From Planctomycetaceae bacterium (GTDB taxonomy: Bacteria > Planctomycetota > Planctomycetia > Planctomycetales > Planctomycetaceae): 64,000 nucleotides of DNA. The stretch lies in assembly GCA_041398785.1 (NCBI GenBank), contig JAWKUA010000012.1, positions 124,001 to 188,000 on the forward strand, read 5' to 3'. This document shows positions 49,494 through 57,976 of this stretch, piece by piece. Under the pieces are notes generated by a model that worked only from the letters and a program-made list of their open reading frames with translations, was not told where the DNA came from and did no database searches. Numbering within the stretch: the stretch's first letter is position 1; the number at the start of each line of letters is the position of its first letter. A program made the position numbers and the translations under genes.

Positions 49494-51377
49494 ATGTGGC
49501 GTGTTCGCCGGGGAACGTTGTCGATATTCGTCTGTTGTCTGGTCGTGGGCGGTGTCCGTGGCGATGTCATTGAAGTCGGTGACGTCAGCAGGCCATTTAC
49601 GGGCGTCGGTTTCGATCGCTGGGTGGGAAACGCGGGTGTCGGATCGATGGAGATCAACGGCGGGACGTTTGAAGTCAATAACGTTGGCCGTGTCGGTCGT
49701 CAGGCGGGATCAGACGGAACTGTCCTGGTCACAGGTGCCGGGTCCACCTGGCAAAACGACCGCCAACTCAACATCGGCGAATCAGGCACCGGGCGACTCA
49801 CTGTTCAGAACGCCGGAACTGTGACCTATCGCGATACGGGAATCATTGGCCAGAACGCGGGCTCGACCGGAAGAGTGACCGTTACGGGAACGGGATCGCG
49901 GATGCGAAACCTGGGAGGCGTCGGCGGCGGGATCCGCGTGGGCGAAGCCGGGTCCGGGACGCTGAACGTCCTCAACGGCGGCGTGGCGGAAGATGCGTCA
50001 CCGAATGTCGCCGACGGCTGGATCGGCCGACTGTCCGGCTCCACGGGAACAGTCAACGTCGATGGCGCCGGGTCATTCTTCGAAGTGAATTCCAATCTGC
50101 ACATCGGTCAGGACGGCACCGGAGAACTGAACATCACAAACGGCGGACGCGCCCGAAACAATGCCGCCAACGTGGGCGCTACGTTCAACGGCACCGGGTC
50201 CGGAACCGTGACTGTGGACGGTGCCGGGTCGACCTGGTCGAACTTCAGCGGCATTAACGTTGGCGACGGTTCGATCACGATCAGCAACGGCGCGTCTGTT
50301 ACAAGCACTTTTGGCATTGTGGGCAACCGTTCGGGCGCAACGGGTAGTGTCCTGGTGACTGGCACTGGATCGTCCTGGGCCGCCGGCGGCGGAAACGCAG
50401 CCTTCCAGATTGGTCAGTCTGGTGGAACCGGTTCTCTGACCATTGAAAACGGCGGTTTAGTCACCAGCGGTTTAGGCAATATCGCAGCTGGAACTGTCAT
50501 CGTCCGGGGAACCGGCTCGACGTGGCAGAACACCGGAAGCAACGGCCTCACGATCGGCAGCTCCCTTGGAGCCTCGCAAACTGGTAAACTGAACATTGAG
50601 AACGGCGGTTTGGTGGTGAATGTGACGGGATTGGGAAGAACGAGGGTTGGACCACAAGGCATTCTGAACGTTGCGGGCGGCACGCTTCAAACTGCGACGG
50701 TCGAGATTCTCAACGGTGGCCAGGTGAATCTGTCCGGAGGAAAGATCGAAGCGTCCGGCACCGTGACTCCCGGAGCACCTTCGAATTTCTCCATGACTGG
50801 CGGAGAACTCGAAGCGCCCACGATTCAGGGTGACTTTGCATTCAGCGGAGGCACGCTGGACGTGGAAACCGTCAACGGGACGCTGACTCAGTCCGGCGGC
50901 CTGCTGGCTCCCGGCGATTCGCCCGGCATCACGACGATCAATGGCAACTACCTCCTCAGCGGCGGCAGCATTGGCATCGAAATCGCCGGGCTGACTCAGG
51001 GGACGGGATTCGATTTCATCGACATCAACGGCAATTGGATCCTGACCGGCGGAAGTCTGGACGTGTCGTTCCTCGGCGGCTTCACGGCAGCCAACGGCAG
51101 CACGTTCGATCTGTTCGATTTCGACTCGGTCAGCGGCACGTTCGACACACTCAACCTGCCCAGCCTGTCCGGTGGCCTCGCCTGGGACAGCAGCAACCTG
51201 TATTCCAGTGGCTCACTGTCGGTCACGGCCGTCCCGGAACCATCGACATGGGGGATTTGCGGGCTGCTTCTCGGCGGCGCTCTTGTTCGATCTTGCTCAT
51301 CGCGGCGAAGGCACCGCCGCCTCGATGGGACGAAGGTCCTGGACTCGAACGAACAGCGGTTGCTGGGCGAACACTGA
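49494..51377 (+). CDS. T5SS/PEP-CTERM repeat protein, extracellular
   Basis: 627 residues from the ATG at 49494. A signal peptide opens the protein (TLSIFVCCLVVGGVRGD). The body is made of repeats of the T5SS/PEP-CTERM-associated type (VTGAGSTWQNDRQLNIGESG, then GRLTVQNAGTVTYRDTG, VTGTGSRMRNLGG, VTGTGSSWAAGGGNAAFQIG and more), each about 40 residues with an N-G rich turn and a beta strand. The C-terminus is a PEP-CTERM sorting signal: VPEPSTWGICGLLLGGALV followed by Ser/Arg-rich residues. It is probably cleaved and anchored to the outer surface or exopolysaccharide by an exosortase-type system. The exosortase itself is not in the window. The start at 49404 is in frame but has no signal-peptide character. 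Confidence 0.88.
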   Translation: MWRVRRGTLSIFVCCLVVGGVRGDVIEVGDVSRPFTGVGFDRWVGNAGVGSMEINGGTFEVNNVGRVGRQAGSDGTVLVTGAGSTWQNDRQLNIGESGTGRLTVQNAGTVTYRDTGIIGQNAGSTGRVTVTGTGSRMRNLGGVGGGIRVGEAGSGTLNVLNGGVAEDASPNVADGWIGRLSGSTGTVNVDGAGSFFEVNSNLHIGQDGTGELNITNGGRARNNAANVGATFNGTGSGTVTVDGAGSTWSNFSGINVGDGSITISNGASVTSTFGIVGNRSGATGSVLVTGTGSSWAAGGGNAAFQIGQSGGTGSLTIENGGLVTSGLGNIAAGTVIVRGTGSTWQNTGSNGLTIGSSLGASQTGKLNIENGGLVVNVTGLGRTRVGPQGILNVAGGTLQTATVEILNGGQVNLSGGKIEASGTVTPGAPSNFSMTGGELEAPTIQGDFAFSGGTLDVETVNGTLTQSGGLLAPGDSPGITTINGNYLLSGGSIGIEIAGLTQGTGFDFIDINGNWILTGGSLDVSFLGGFTAANGSTFDLFDFDSVSGTFDTLNLPSLSGGLAWDSSNLYSSGSLSVTAVPEPSTWGICGLLLGGALVRSCSSRRRHRRLDGTKVLDSNEQRLLGEH

Positions 51378-51619
51378 AGCACTCAGCCCGGATGATTCAC
51401 GCGATCAGAATCTCCCGACGTACGGCGCCCGGGAAACGGTGGCTATGTTGAGTCGGCGAAATGCACACTGTCCGACGGGACTCCGATCCCGTCGCTGCAT
51501 TTCGACGGGATCGGAGTCCCGTCGTACAAACCCGTCAATAATCCGGGTTAGTCTGATCTGCGGCCTGGCACGCCGACCGCTGTAGGGCAACCAGACTGAC
51601 ATTTCCCGGCAAGCGAACG
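51378..51619. repeat. Gap with perfect inverted repeat (20 nt arms, 10 nt loop)
   Basis: Arms GACGGGACTCCGATCCCGTC at 51474-51493 and its exact reverse complement at 51504-51523, with loop GCTGCATTTC. It lies between convergent genes and could act as a bidirectional terminator, or be a MITE-like repeat, since similar but imperfect copies occur at 59287-59337 and near 7762. Confidence 0.85.
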
Positions 51620-53149
51620 CTACTCCGCTTCCGCGGGCGGATTTGCGTTGGGACGATTGCCGCTCTGCAACTGAACCCGCACGTCCCAGACGTGAAGTCG
51701 GAATGGCGACAAGGGGCGGCGAGAAGTGAACGGGGTGGCGAAGCCGGGAGGTGATGCGGGGCGGTTCTGTTTGTCGGAGAAAAGCTGCATCGCCAGTTGA
51801 TGTCCGAACGGTGACCACGCGGCGTGCATGACCTGTCCCGGAAGTTCGGCCGATGCGATCAGGCTGCCGTCGTGAACCTCGAACGCATTGATGAACGTGA
51901 CTGCATTCCTGTTGCCTCCCGATCCGTACTGGCGGTCGACGGTCAGCAGGATCGAATCCGTCGGATCGAACGACATCGCCTGAATGTCGGCGCGAGCGTT
52001 CGTTGCCTTGACGGAAAACCTGCTCAGCAGGCTACCGTCTTCAAGCGATCGCAATTGCAGTTCGTCAGACGAAGTCAGCAGGGCGAATCGAGCCGGATGA
52101 AGCAGTCCTTTGATGTGCTGCGAACCGGCATCCAGCGCCAGCAGTGACGGCGGGCGTCTGAGAGATTGCTGCCATTGCGGCTCGCCTGTCGCGACGTTCA
52201 ACGACAGAATCAGGTAGTCGCCCGGCGAACGATACGACGGAAACAGCGTCGACGGCATCTCGGGGTTCTGCCGTGGAATTTCCCTCATTCCATCGAACAC
52301 GCGTCCGAACGAAACCAGAAGCGACTGACAGTCCAGCGAAAACGCCATGTCTTCGACTCGCCCTTCATGCGGCCGAAGTTTGTGCACCCGTCGAAAGTTT
52401 CGCGGCGCGGGGCTGTCGTCATCCGGCTGAAACGGCCATTCGGGCGTCACGAGTCCGATGGGCCGATCCGGCAGCGGCTGACCTTCGGCGGCCCACAGTT
52501 CCACGGTGCCGTCCATCTTCCCGACGGCAAACAGACAGCCGCCGGGAGCCGCGAAGACCTTGCGAACGTCGGCATTGCTGTATCGCAGACCGTTGGAATG
52601 TCTGTCAGCGCGATGGCTGACATCCAGTTCGGCGACCGGCAGCGGTTGGTCTTCGTCAAAGGTCTGCAGCAGAGTTCCATCCGCTGCGTCGCGGAAGCAC
52701 AGCCGAGTGAATTCACCCAGCGTCGCGATCACTTTCCCGTCACCGGACAACGCTGCGTGGTACAGTCGCTCGGTGGAATGAAGCTCAAAGAATTCATGCT
52801 TGAGCCGCCATTCCGGGCCTTCGGCGATGGCGCAGACGTCGGCCGATACGGCGACAAGCTGGCCTCGTCGTCCGAAACTCAGCCTCGGCACCGAGAGCCT
52901 GCTGTCGTCCAGATCGCGGATGGAATGTCCCGTCATCTCAATCGTGGCGTGCGGCCAGCGACTGCCTTCGGGCACCGTCACGGTCGGCGTCGGTGCGTGC
53001 TGCCAGACAGCTTCCAGGTCTGCCAGCCGCTGCTGTTCCCGGCGATAGTCGGCAAGCACGGGAACCAGGTGCCAGCACACGGCCACCGCCGAAACCAGCA
53101 GCCAGACGGATAGAAAAATCCGAAACGGTGATCGCTGTTCTGTGAACAT
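51620..53149 (-). CDS. Membrane-anchored beta-propeller protein (WD40-like)
   Basis: 509 residues. A single hydrophobic segment at the N-terminus (IFLSVWLLVSAVAVCWHLVP) is followed by a long extracytoplasmic part of beta-propeller character: LSVPRLSFGRRGQLVAVSAD, AALSGDGKVIATLGEFTRLCF, VEDMAFSLDCQSLLVSFG, AMSFDPTDSILLTVDRQYG and HAAWSPFGHQLAMQLFSDKQ are blade-like. Blade signatures are weak, so propeller is an inference. It is the last gene of the GntR-ABC-permease operon, 27 bp after the permease gene. It may be a sensor or accessory protein for the ABC system. Confidence 0.75.
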   Translation of the reverse strand: MFTEQRSPFRIFLSVWLLVSAVAVCWHLVPVLADYRREQQRLADLEAVWQHAPTPTVTVPEGSRWPHATIEMTGHSIRDLDDSRLSVPRLSFGRRGQLVAVSADVCAIAEGPEWRLKHEFFELHSTERLYHAALSGDGKVIATLGEFTRLCFRDAADGTLLQTFDEDQPLPVAELDVSHRADRHSNGLRYSNADVRKVFAAPGGCLFAVGKMDGTVELWAAEGQPLPDRPIGLVTPEWPFQPDDDSPAPRNFRRVHKLRPHEGRVEDMAFSLDCQSLLVSFGRVFDGMREIPRQNPEMPSTLFPSYRSPGDYLILSLNVATGEPQWQQSLRRPPSLLALDAGSQHIKGLLHPARFALLTSSDELQLRSLEDGSLLSRFSVKATNARADIQAMSFDPTDSILLTVDRQYGSGGNRNAVTFINAFEVHDGSLIASAELPGQVMHAAWSPFGHQLAMQLFSDKQNRPASPPGFATPFTSRRPLSPFRLHVWDVRVQLQSGNRPNANPPAEAE

Positions 53150-53176
53150 GATTCAGTCTCCACTCGTTGCAGGCTT

Positions 53177-54619
53177 TCAGGCCAGATCGATCCGACACCA
53201 TCGGCGGAATGCATAGGCCGTCGCAGCGACTCCGACACACAACATTGCCATCGACGCTACGACAACAGCGTTCGTCTGCAGAACATTGGTCGCTCCCATG
53301 AAGGTCCATGTGGCCTGGCAGATCATGACAAGCACGATCATGCCGACCATCTTCCAAAACATCGAACCCAGCGATGCGGACAATGCCCCGCATCCAAAAA
53401 TCATGACGTGAGCCGACAGCAAATAGACGGCCGCAGCGGCAAGAATCGGCGATGTGATGAACTCGCGGAACCACACGAACAGTATGGGAATTTGAATAAC
53501 GAGCCACACAACCTGCAGCGTCACGATGGTTCGCAGGACGGCCAGGCCGTTTTCCACGACCCAGTCGCGGCGAGTCACCGGCCGCAGTGATTCGTATCCC
53601 AGACGCGCCCAGCGCTGCACCTGCGGCAGCCAGCACATCCACGAAAGCATCAGCGACCACATCAGCGGAAACGACATTAACCCCGCAAAGCTTTCGGCGG
53701 TCTTTGGATTCGCTCCTCCCATCATCTGCAACGGAGTGAGTTCAACCAGGCACGCCATAATCGCCGTGAAAACGATTCCCTGCGGCCAGTCCACCGCCAA
53801 CTGCCAAAGCCGGATGCGTTCCCGTCGGCCGACCCCAGCTCGCTGAGTCAGTTGTTCCAGCCGCCGCGAAGCTCCGAGCAGGAACCATTGAAACCGCTTT
53901 GTATTCCATCCCGGCTGCTGCCACAGAGCCCTCTGGCGGCGACGCATTTCGGCCGCCTTCAGATCCCACATGTTCATAGGCATCACTGCGGCGTACGACG
54001 GATCTTCTTCTGTCAGTTTCGACAGCTGATAAAACATCCGGACGGCCATCGCGGCTGCCGTCGACAGCAGGCTCAGCATCAGAGCCGTTCGCTGACCGTC
54101 CTGAATTTCGAACACGGCCATTCGCAGCGGACCAGCAAACATCGCCGCGAACAGACCGAAGAAGTAGATCACTCCAACGGTATTCGCATTGGCCATGATT
54201 CCGAACACAGCAACCCAGGCACTTAGCTGAATCGTCACGTGGCCGGCCGCCGATCCTCCGGTTGCCGCGGCCAGCAGAATGCCCATGCTGACCGGGACGA
54301 CCAGCAGGAAGGCTCCCACCGCCAGGTGAGGAAACCGGTAACCGGGAACAAGCGACGCTTCCGGCGTTGCCAGTTGCTGTTTCAAATGAGCCCCCAGGAA
54401 CATGGCCGGAAAAATCAAAAAGATGCCGCCCATCGCGGCCTCGCGAGGAGTCTCGTCCGACAAGATCGAGACGAATACCGGCAAACCGGCAATCAATCCA
54501 AACGCCAGAATCGCCAGAACCAAGAGGCGGCGGGTCAAATACGAGTTGATCACCTGAAGATAGACATTCGGTGACCCCGTCAGCCGCTTGGCCAGCACCA
54601 GATCAGTTGTCGCTGACAT
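53177..54619 (-). CDS. Multi-spanning membrane protein, ABC permease-like
   Basis: 480 residues from the ATG at 54619. About nine to twelve transmembrane helices: LVLAILAFGLIAGLPVFVSIL, AMGGIFLIFPAMFLGAHL, LAVGAFLLVVPVSMGILLAA, and more, with a long cytoplasmic loop about 200-290 rich in Arg and Gln (LKAAEMRRRQRALWQQPGW). No soluble or ATP-binding domain. It lies 92 bp after the ABC ATPase and is the likely membrane partner. YtrA-type operons in other bacteria have the same order of regulator, ATPase and permease. Confidence 0.75.
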   Translation of the reverse strand: MSATTDLVLAKRLTGSPNVYLQVINSYLTRRLLVLAILAFGLIAGLPVFVSILSDETPREAAMGGIFLIFPAMFLGAHLKQQLATPEASLVPGYRFPHLAVGAFLLVVPVSMGILLAAATGGSAAGHVTIQLSAWVAVFGIMANANTVGVIYFFGLFAAMFAGPLRMAVFEIQDGQRTALMLSLLSTAAAMAVRMFYQLSKLTEEDPSYAAVMPMNMWDLKAAEMRRRQRALWQQPGWNTKRFQWFLLGASRRLEQLTQRAGVGRRERIRLWQLAVDWPQGIVFTAIMACLVELTPLQMMGGANPKTAESFAGLMSFPLMWSLMLSWMCWLPQVQRWARLGYESLRPVTRRDWVVENGLAVLRTIVTLQVVWLVIQIPILFVWFREFITSPILAAAAVYLLSAHVMIFGCGALSASLGSMFWKMVGMIVLVMICQATWTFMGATNVLQTNAVVVASMAMLCVGVAATAYAFRRWCRIDLA

Positions 54620-54711
54620 GAATGTTCTTTCTATCCGGACAGTCCCGGGATCGATGCATCTGTGACAAGGCTTCCGTCGCGCGCTTGAATCGGTTCGACA
54701 AATGAAACCGG

Positions 54712-55614
54712 CTAGGAAATATCCACCAGCGGCGAGTGGTGCAGTTCCAGGAAGATCTCTTCGAGGTTGAGATCTTCCACATCGATTTCGGCCTGCCATT
54801 CGTGACGCAGTCGCTCCGGCAGCGACGGGTCGAAGTCACGCACGCTGATCACGGCGCTGCGGCCGTTGCGGTCGCAGTTCAGCAGGCCGGGAACGGTGTT
54901 GATCCCGTCCGGCAGAGTACCCGCGACGGAGATTCGCAGGCGCTTCACGCTGTCCTTCAGAGAACTCAGTTCGTCGTCCCACGTGATCGTTCCATTCTGC
55001 AGGACAGCCACCTGATCGGCGACTCGTTCCAGATCCGACGTGATATGGGTTGAAAACAGCACCGTGCGTTCGCCCGACATCGCCATGTCCAGCAGCGTCG
55101 CCAGAAACCGACGGCGAGCGTCCGGGTCCAGGCTGGCGACGGGCTCGTCCAGAACCAGCAGGTCCGGTTCGTGCCCGAGTGCCATCACGATGGCCAGCTT
55201 CTGTGTCTGACCGGTCGACAGTGTGCCGACTCGATCGTCCACGGGAAGATTCCATTCGGACACAAGCCGGGCGATGAGTTGATCGTTCCACCGAGGATAG
55301 AAGGCTCGAATATAGGCAATTATCTGCCGCACCTTCATCCACGGATAGAGACTCACTTCCTGAGGCACATAAGCCAGGCGGGCCTTCGCTGCGGCGGACA
55401 GTTCCAGAGTCGGCTCACCAAATACGGTGATCGTTCCCGCCTGTGGCGTCTGCAGACCCAGTGCACACTTCAGCAGTGTGGTCTTGCCGGATCCATTGGT
55501 GCCCAGCAGTCCCGTGACCGTGCCCGGACGCAGCGAATAGCTCAGCGCATCCAGCACCGTCTTCTGTCCGAAGCGTTTGGTGACGTTATGCATTTGAATG
55601 ATGGAATCAGCCAT
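54712..55614 (-). CDS. ABC transporter ATP-binding protein
   Basis: 300 residues. Walker A GTNGSGKTT near residue 38 and Walker B LLVLDEPVASLD about residues 153-164. The signature, LSTGQTQKL, is a divergent version of LSGGQ. The His switch is at FSTHITSDLERV. Length and simple single-domain layout fit ABC ATPases of the YtrB type. Its start codon overlaps the 3' end of the GntR gene by 8 bp, so translation is coupled. The C-terminal region is about 60 residues beyond the usual ATPase core and includes LPERLRHEWQAEIDVEDLNLEEIFLEL. Confidence 0.92.
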   Translation of the reverse strand: MADSIIQMHNVTKRFGQKTVLDALSYSLRPGTVTGLLGTNGSGKTTLLKCALGLQTPQAGTITVFGEPTLELSAAAKARLAYVPQEVSLYPWMKVRQIIAYIRAFYPRWNDQLIARLVSEWNLPVDDRVGTLSTGQTQKLAIVMALGHEPDLLVLDEPVASLDPDARRRFLATLLDMAMSGERTVLFSTHITSDLERVADQVAVLQNGTITWDDELSSLKDSVKRLRISVAGTLPDGINTVPGLLNCDRNGRSAVISVRDFDPSLPERLRHEWQAEIDVEDLNLEEIFLELHHSPLVDIS

Positions 55615-56005
55615 TCTTCAAGTCCTTCAGCAACGGAGACAACGCGGACAGCACCTGTTCGCGGGACAGTTCCAACTGCTTCGCCTGAGCGGCCACCTGT
55701 TCGAGCAGCGGTTTGAGAGACTGTTGTTTTTGTCGCACCGTCGACGGCCCGGCGGCATTCGACGATACGCGCATGCCCTGGCCTCGCACACGTTCCAGCA
55801 CGCCGTCGCGTTCCAGCAGCGAATAGGCCTTGGACACGGTCATGGGATTGATCTGCAGTTCTTCGGCAATCTGCCGAACAGACGGCAGCAGTTCGTCGCC
55901 GTTGAACTTCCCGGCCGCGACCAGAGTCTTCACCTGATCCATCACCTGCCGATAGATCGGCACGCCGGACGAGGGGTGGATCTGAAACAGTAGTCTGGGA
56001 CTCAT
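55607..56005 (-). CDS. GntR-family regulator of the YtrA type
   Basis: 132 residues. The N-terminal winged helix is LLFQIHPSSGVPIYRQVMDQVKTL, then LLPSVRQIAEELQINPMTVSKAYSLLERDGVLERVRGQGMRVS, the canonical GntR DNA-binding domain. The C-terminal part is only about 50 residues (LKPLLEQVAAQAKQLELSREQVLSALSPLL), a short helical dimerisation domain as in YtrA. It is followed with an 8 bp overlap by the ABC ATPase. A perfect inverted repeat over its promoter (56134-56157) is a likely binding site for autoregulation. Confidence 0.92.
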   Translation of the reverse strand: MSPRLLFQIHPSSGVPIYRQVMDQVKTLVAAGKFNGDELLPSVRQIAEELQINPMTVSKAYSLLERDGVLERVRGQGMRVSSNAAGPSTVRQKQQSLKPLLEQVAAQAKQLELSREQVLSALSPLLKDLKNG

Positions 56006-56133
56006 ACGTCTTGCTGTCGGGCCATTCTGTATTCATCAGAGCCGCGGCGTCTTTGTGCGACGATACGACAGGCCGCGAGTTTCGCCGTGATGCCACTGCG
56101 TTCGACAACGGACCCGCGGCAACACTCGAAGTG

Positions 56134-56157
56134 TGTGTATTACTACAATAATACACA
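56134..56157. promoter_or_regulatory. Perfect 9-9 inverted repeat: likely GntR/YtrA operator
   Basis: TGTGTATTA at 56134-56142, spacer CTACAA, TAATACACA at 56149-56157, exactly reverse complementary. It lies about 130 bp before the GntR start codon. The -10 of the promoter below falls inside it, so a bound regulator would block the promoter. GTGTATTA...TAATACAC resembles sites reported for YtrA-like regulators. Confidence 0.75.
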
Positions 56158-56173
56158 TGCAGGCGGGTTTCAA
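56145..56173 (-). promoter_or_regulatory. Predicted sigma-70-type promoter of the GntR-ABC operon
   Basis: Read on the minus strand: -35 TTGAAA (56168-56173), 17 bp spacer, -10 TATTGT (56145-56150). Five of six match the -35 consensus and about four of six the -10. Overlaps the inverted repeat. Confidence 0.55.
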
Positions 56174-56506
56174 GCGAAAGCTGGCCGATAGCAGATTTTC
56201 AGTGAATCCGATGAACCGAGACAGCCGCTTTTGTCTCACAACCGTGAATCAACCGGGCTGATCAGGTAACTCAAGGGCGAACGCGCCTTGAGCCGGCAGC
56301 GCCGGCGGCCTTCTCAGGACGCGGTCCTGACACACTTCCAACTGCCGAATAAGCGTGACCGTGGCACCGCTATCGTTCCTGCGGTAGGCTGTTGTACAAG
56401 GCGGACTTCGCCGCGCATAAGACGTGTTGCCGGCGATGCGGCTGGTAAGCGAAGGGGCAAGTCGCCCCGCGTCACACCGCGAATCACCATCTACGGGGAA
56501 GAAACC
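56174..56506. repeat. Gap with GC-rich short inverted repeats; no gene
   Basis: Contains TCAGGAC-GCG-GTCCTGA (about 56314-56330) and other GC-rich blocks such as GCCGGCAGCGCCGGC. Frames crossing it are Arg-rich and lack family features. Leads into the DUF1579 gene. Confidence 0.4.
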
Positions 56507-57061
56507 ATGAAACGTTTTGCAATCGCTGTTTCCGTGTGCTTCGCACTGACTGCTGGCGTGACACTGTGTGCTCAGCAGCCACCGCAGTTTCCTGCCGAAA
56601 AGGAACATGCGTGGCTGCAGCAGTTCGTCGGAGAATGGGAGTCTGAATCGGAAGCGTCGATGGGCCCAGGGCAGCCTTCGATCAAGGGCAAAGGAGCCAT
56701 GTCTTCGCGGATGCTGGGTGAATTCTGGGTGGTATCAGAAATCACTGGCGACATAGGCGGCGGCAGCATTCATGCGATCCAGACAATCGGCTACGACCCC
56801 AGGAAGAAAAAGTACGTTGGGACATGGGTCGATTCGATGATGAATCACATGTGGAAATACGAAGGCGCCGTCGATGACTCCGGCAAGCTGCTGACGCTGG
56901 AAGCTGAAGGCCCCAACTTCATGGATGAAAAAAAACTGACGAAGTTCCGGGATTCGTACGAATTCAAATCGCCGGACCACATCGTGGCAACATCGTCGAT
57001 GCAGGGTGAGGACGGCAAGTGGATCATCTTCATGACCGGTCACATCCGCCGCGCCAAGTAA
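56507..57061 (+). CDS. Exported DUF1579 family protein
   Basis: 184 residues from the ATG at 56507. A signal peptide opens it (MKRFAIAVSVCFALTAGVTLCAQ). The mature part is DUF1579: HAWLQQFVGEWESESEA, GEFWVVSEITGDIGGGSIHAI, IGYDPRKKKYVGTWVDSMMNHMW, and the final strand RDSYEFKSPDHIVATSSMQGED. The fold is predicted to be a lipocalin-like beta barrel; ligand unknown. GGGGAAG lies about 6 bases upstream. The longer reading to 56288 crosses a repeat block and is not used. Confidence 0.9.
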   Translation: MKRFAIAVSVCFALTAGVTLCAQQPPQFPAEKEHAWLQQFVGEWESESEASMGPGQPSIKGKGAMSSRMLGEFWVVSEITGDIGGGSIHAIQTIGYDPRKKKYVGTWVDSMMNHMWKYEGAVDDSGKLLTLEAEGPNFMDEKKLTKFRDSYEFKSPDHIVATSSMQGEDGKWIIFMTGHIRRAK

Positions 57062-57477
57062 TGGTTGCCGTGCGGCGCCGCGTACGCTCGCGGATCATGT
57101 TCCGGTTTCCCACCGTTGACGATTGAGAGTCATTCCCGCGAGGGCGTGTCCGAGACGCGAAATCGGACGCGGCAGCAGTAGCGGACACAGCCCGGGAACG
57201 AAAAAACATCCGAGGATCTCGATCGTGTCCGCCAGATAGAGACTGCGACTCACCTGGAAACCGTTTCGAAATTCGTTCGTGCGTTCGGTCCCTACACGCC
57301 GCGGCGTTCCTGTTTGCCATCATTCCGGCGCAGGCGGGATTCCAGCCCGGATCGCTGAATGCCCGCTGTCAGCCCGGGCGATTCACGGAACCGGGGAAGG
57401 GGGCAGGCTCCGAGAGCCACCTGCGGCCGCAACCGAAATCCGACGATCTTCCGCTCGGCGTCTCCTTTCCGGCGAGG
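57062..57477. repeat. Gap with dispersed repeat fragments
   Basis: Includes CATTCCGGCGCAGGCGGGATTCCAGCC (about 57322-57348), similar in its core to GCCTGCGCGGGAATGACGG near 63182-63200 and GCCTGCATGGGAATGACGG near 63221. No gene is visible. The right end runs into the GH97 remnant. Confidence 0.4.
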
Positions 57478-57917
57478 TGCGGACCCAACAAAAGCGAACC
57501 CGCGCGCATCAACTGGCGATGTATGTGATTTACCAGAACCATCTGCCCATGCTGGCTGATTATCCATCTGCTTTTTCGGGCCAGCCGGACTGGAAGTTGC
57601 TGGCGCAGATTCCTTCGAACTGAGACGAAACACGCGTTCTGCATGCTGAGTTCGGTAAGTGTCTCGTCATCGCCCGCCGATCGGGTAACGACTGGTATCC
57701 TGGTGGCATGACGGCGACCGAAGGAAGGACTTTGAAGCTGCCGCTTGCGTTTCTTCGCGGCGGTTCGTACCAGACCGAATTGTATCTGGACGATCCGGCA
57801 GCCGGTCCGACATCCGTGAAAAGTTCGCGGCAGGCCGTTTCGGCGGAAGACTCGCTGGAGGTTCTCATGCCTGCATCCGGCGGGTTCGCCGCGCAATTGA
57901 CGCCAATGGAGCGTTGA
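57478..57917 (+). pseudogene. C-terminal remnant of a GH97-family alpha-glucosidase with an in-frame TGA
   Basis: Reads QKRTRAHQLAMYVIYQNHLPM and LADYPSAFSGQPDW, then, after TGA at 57621-57623 in the same frame, DETRVLHAEFGKCLVIARRS and NDWYPGGMTATEGRTLKLPL, ending with GSYQTELYLDDPAAGPTSV and a tail ASGGFAAQLTPMER. This is the C-terminal end of GH97 enzymes (SusB type). The stop stands where the family has Trp in WDETRVL, so it looks like a TGG-to-TGA change. Only the last part, about 146 codons, remains; the catalytic domain is missing and the left side is replaced by repeat sequence. It ends 60 bp before the flippase gene. Confidence 0.7.
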
Positions 57918-57976
57918 TGCCGCCGCGAACCGGTCGACGAAGGTCTTGCTGCCGGTCGGTCGCGGGCAGCGGCGCG

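Noticed and set aside
51620..53149. Extracytoplasmic solute-binding protein for the ABC system
   Set aside because: No periplasmic-binding-protein fold motifs; the repeated short strands and WD40-like phrases fit a beta-propeller better.
57478..57917. UGA recoding (tryptophan or selenocysteine) in the GH97 sequence
   Set aside because: The catalytic part is missing, other genes use TGA as a normal stop, and no SECIS-like element was looked for in detail; a pseudogene is simpler.
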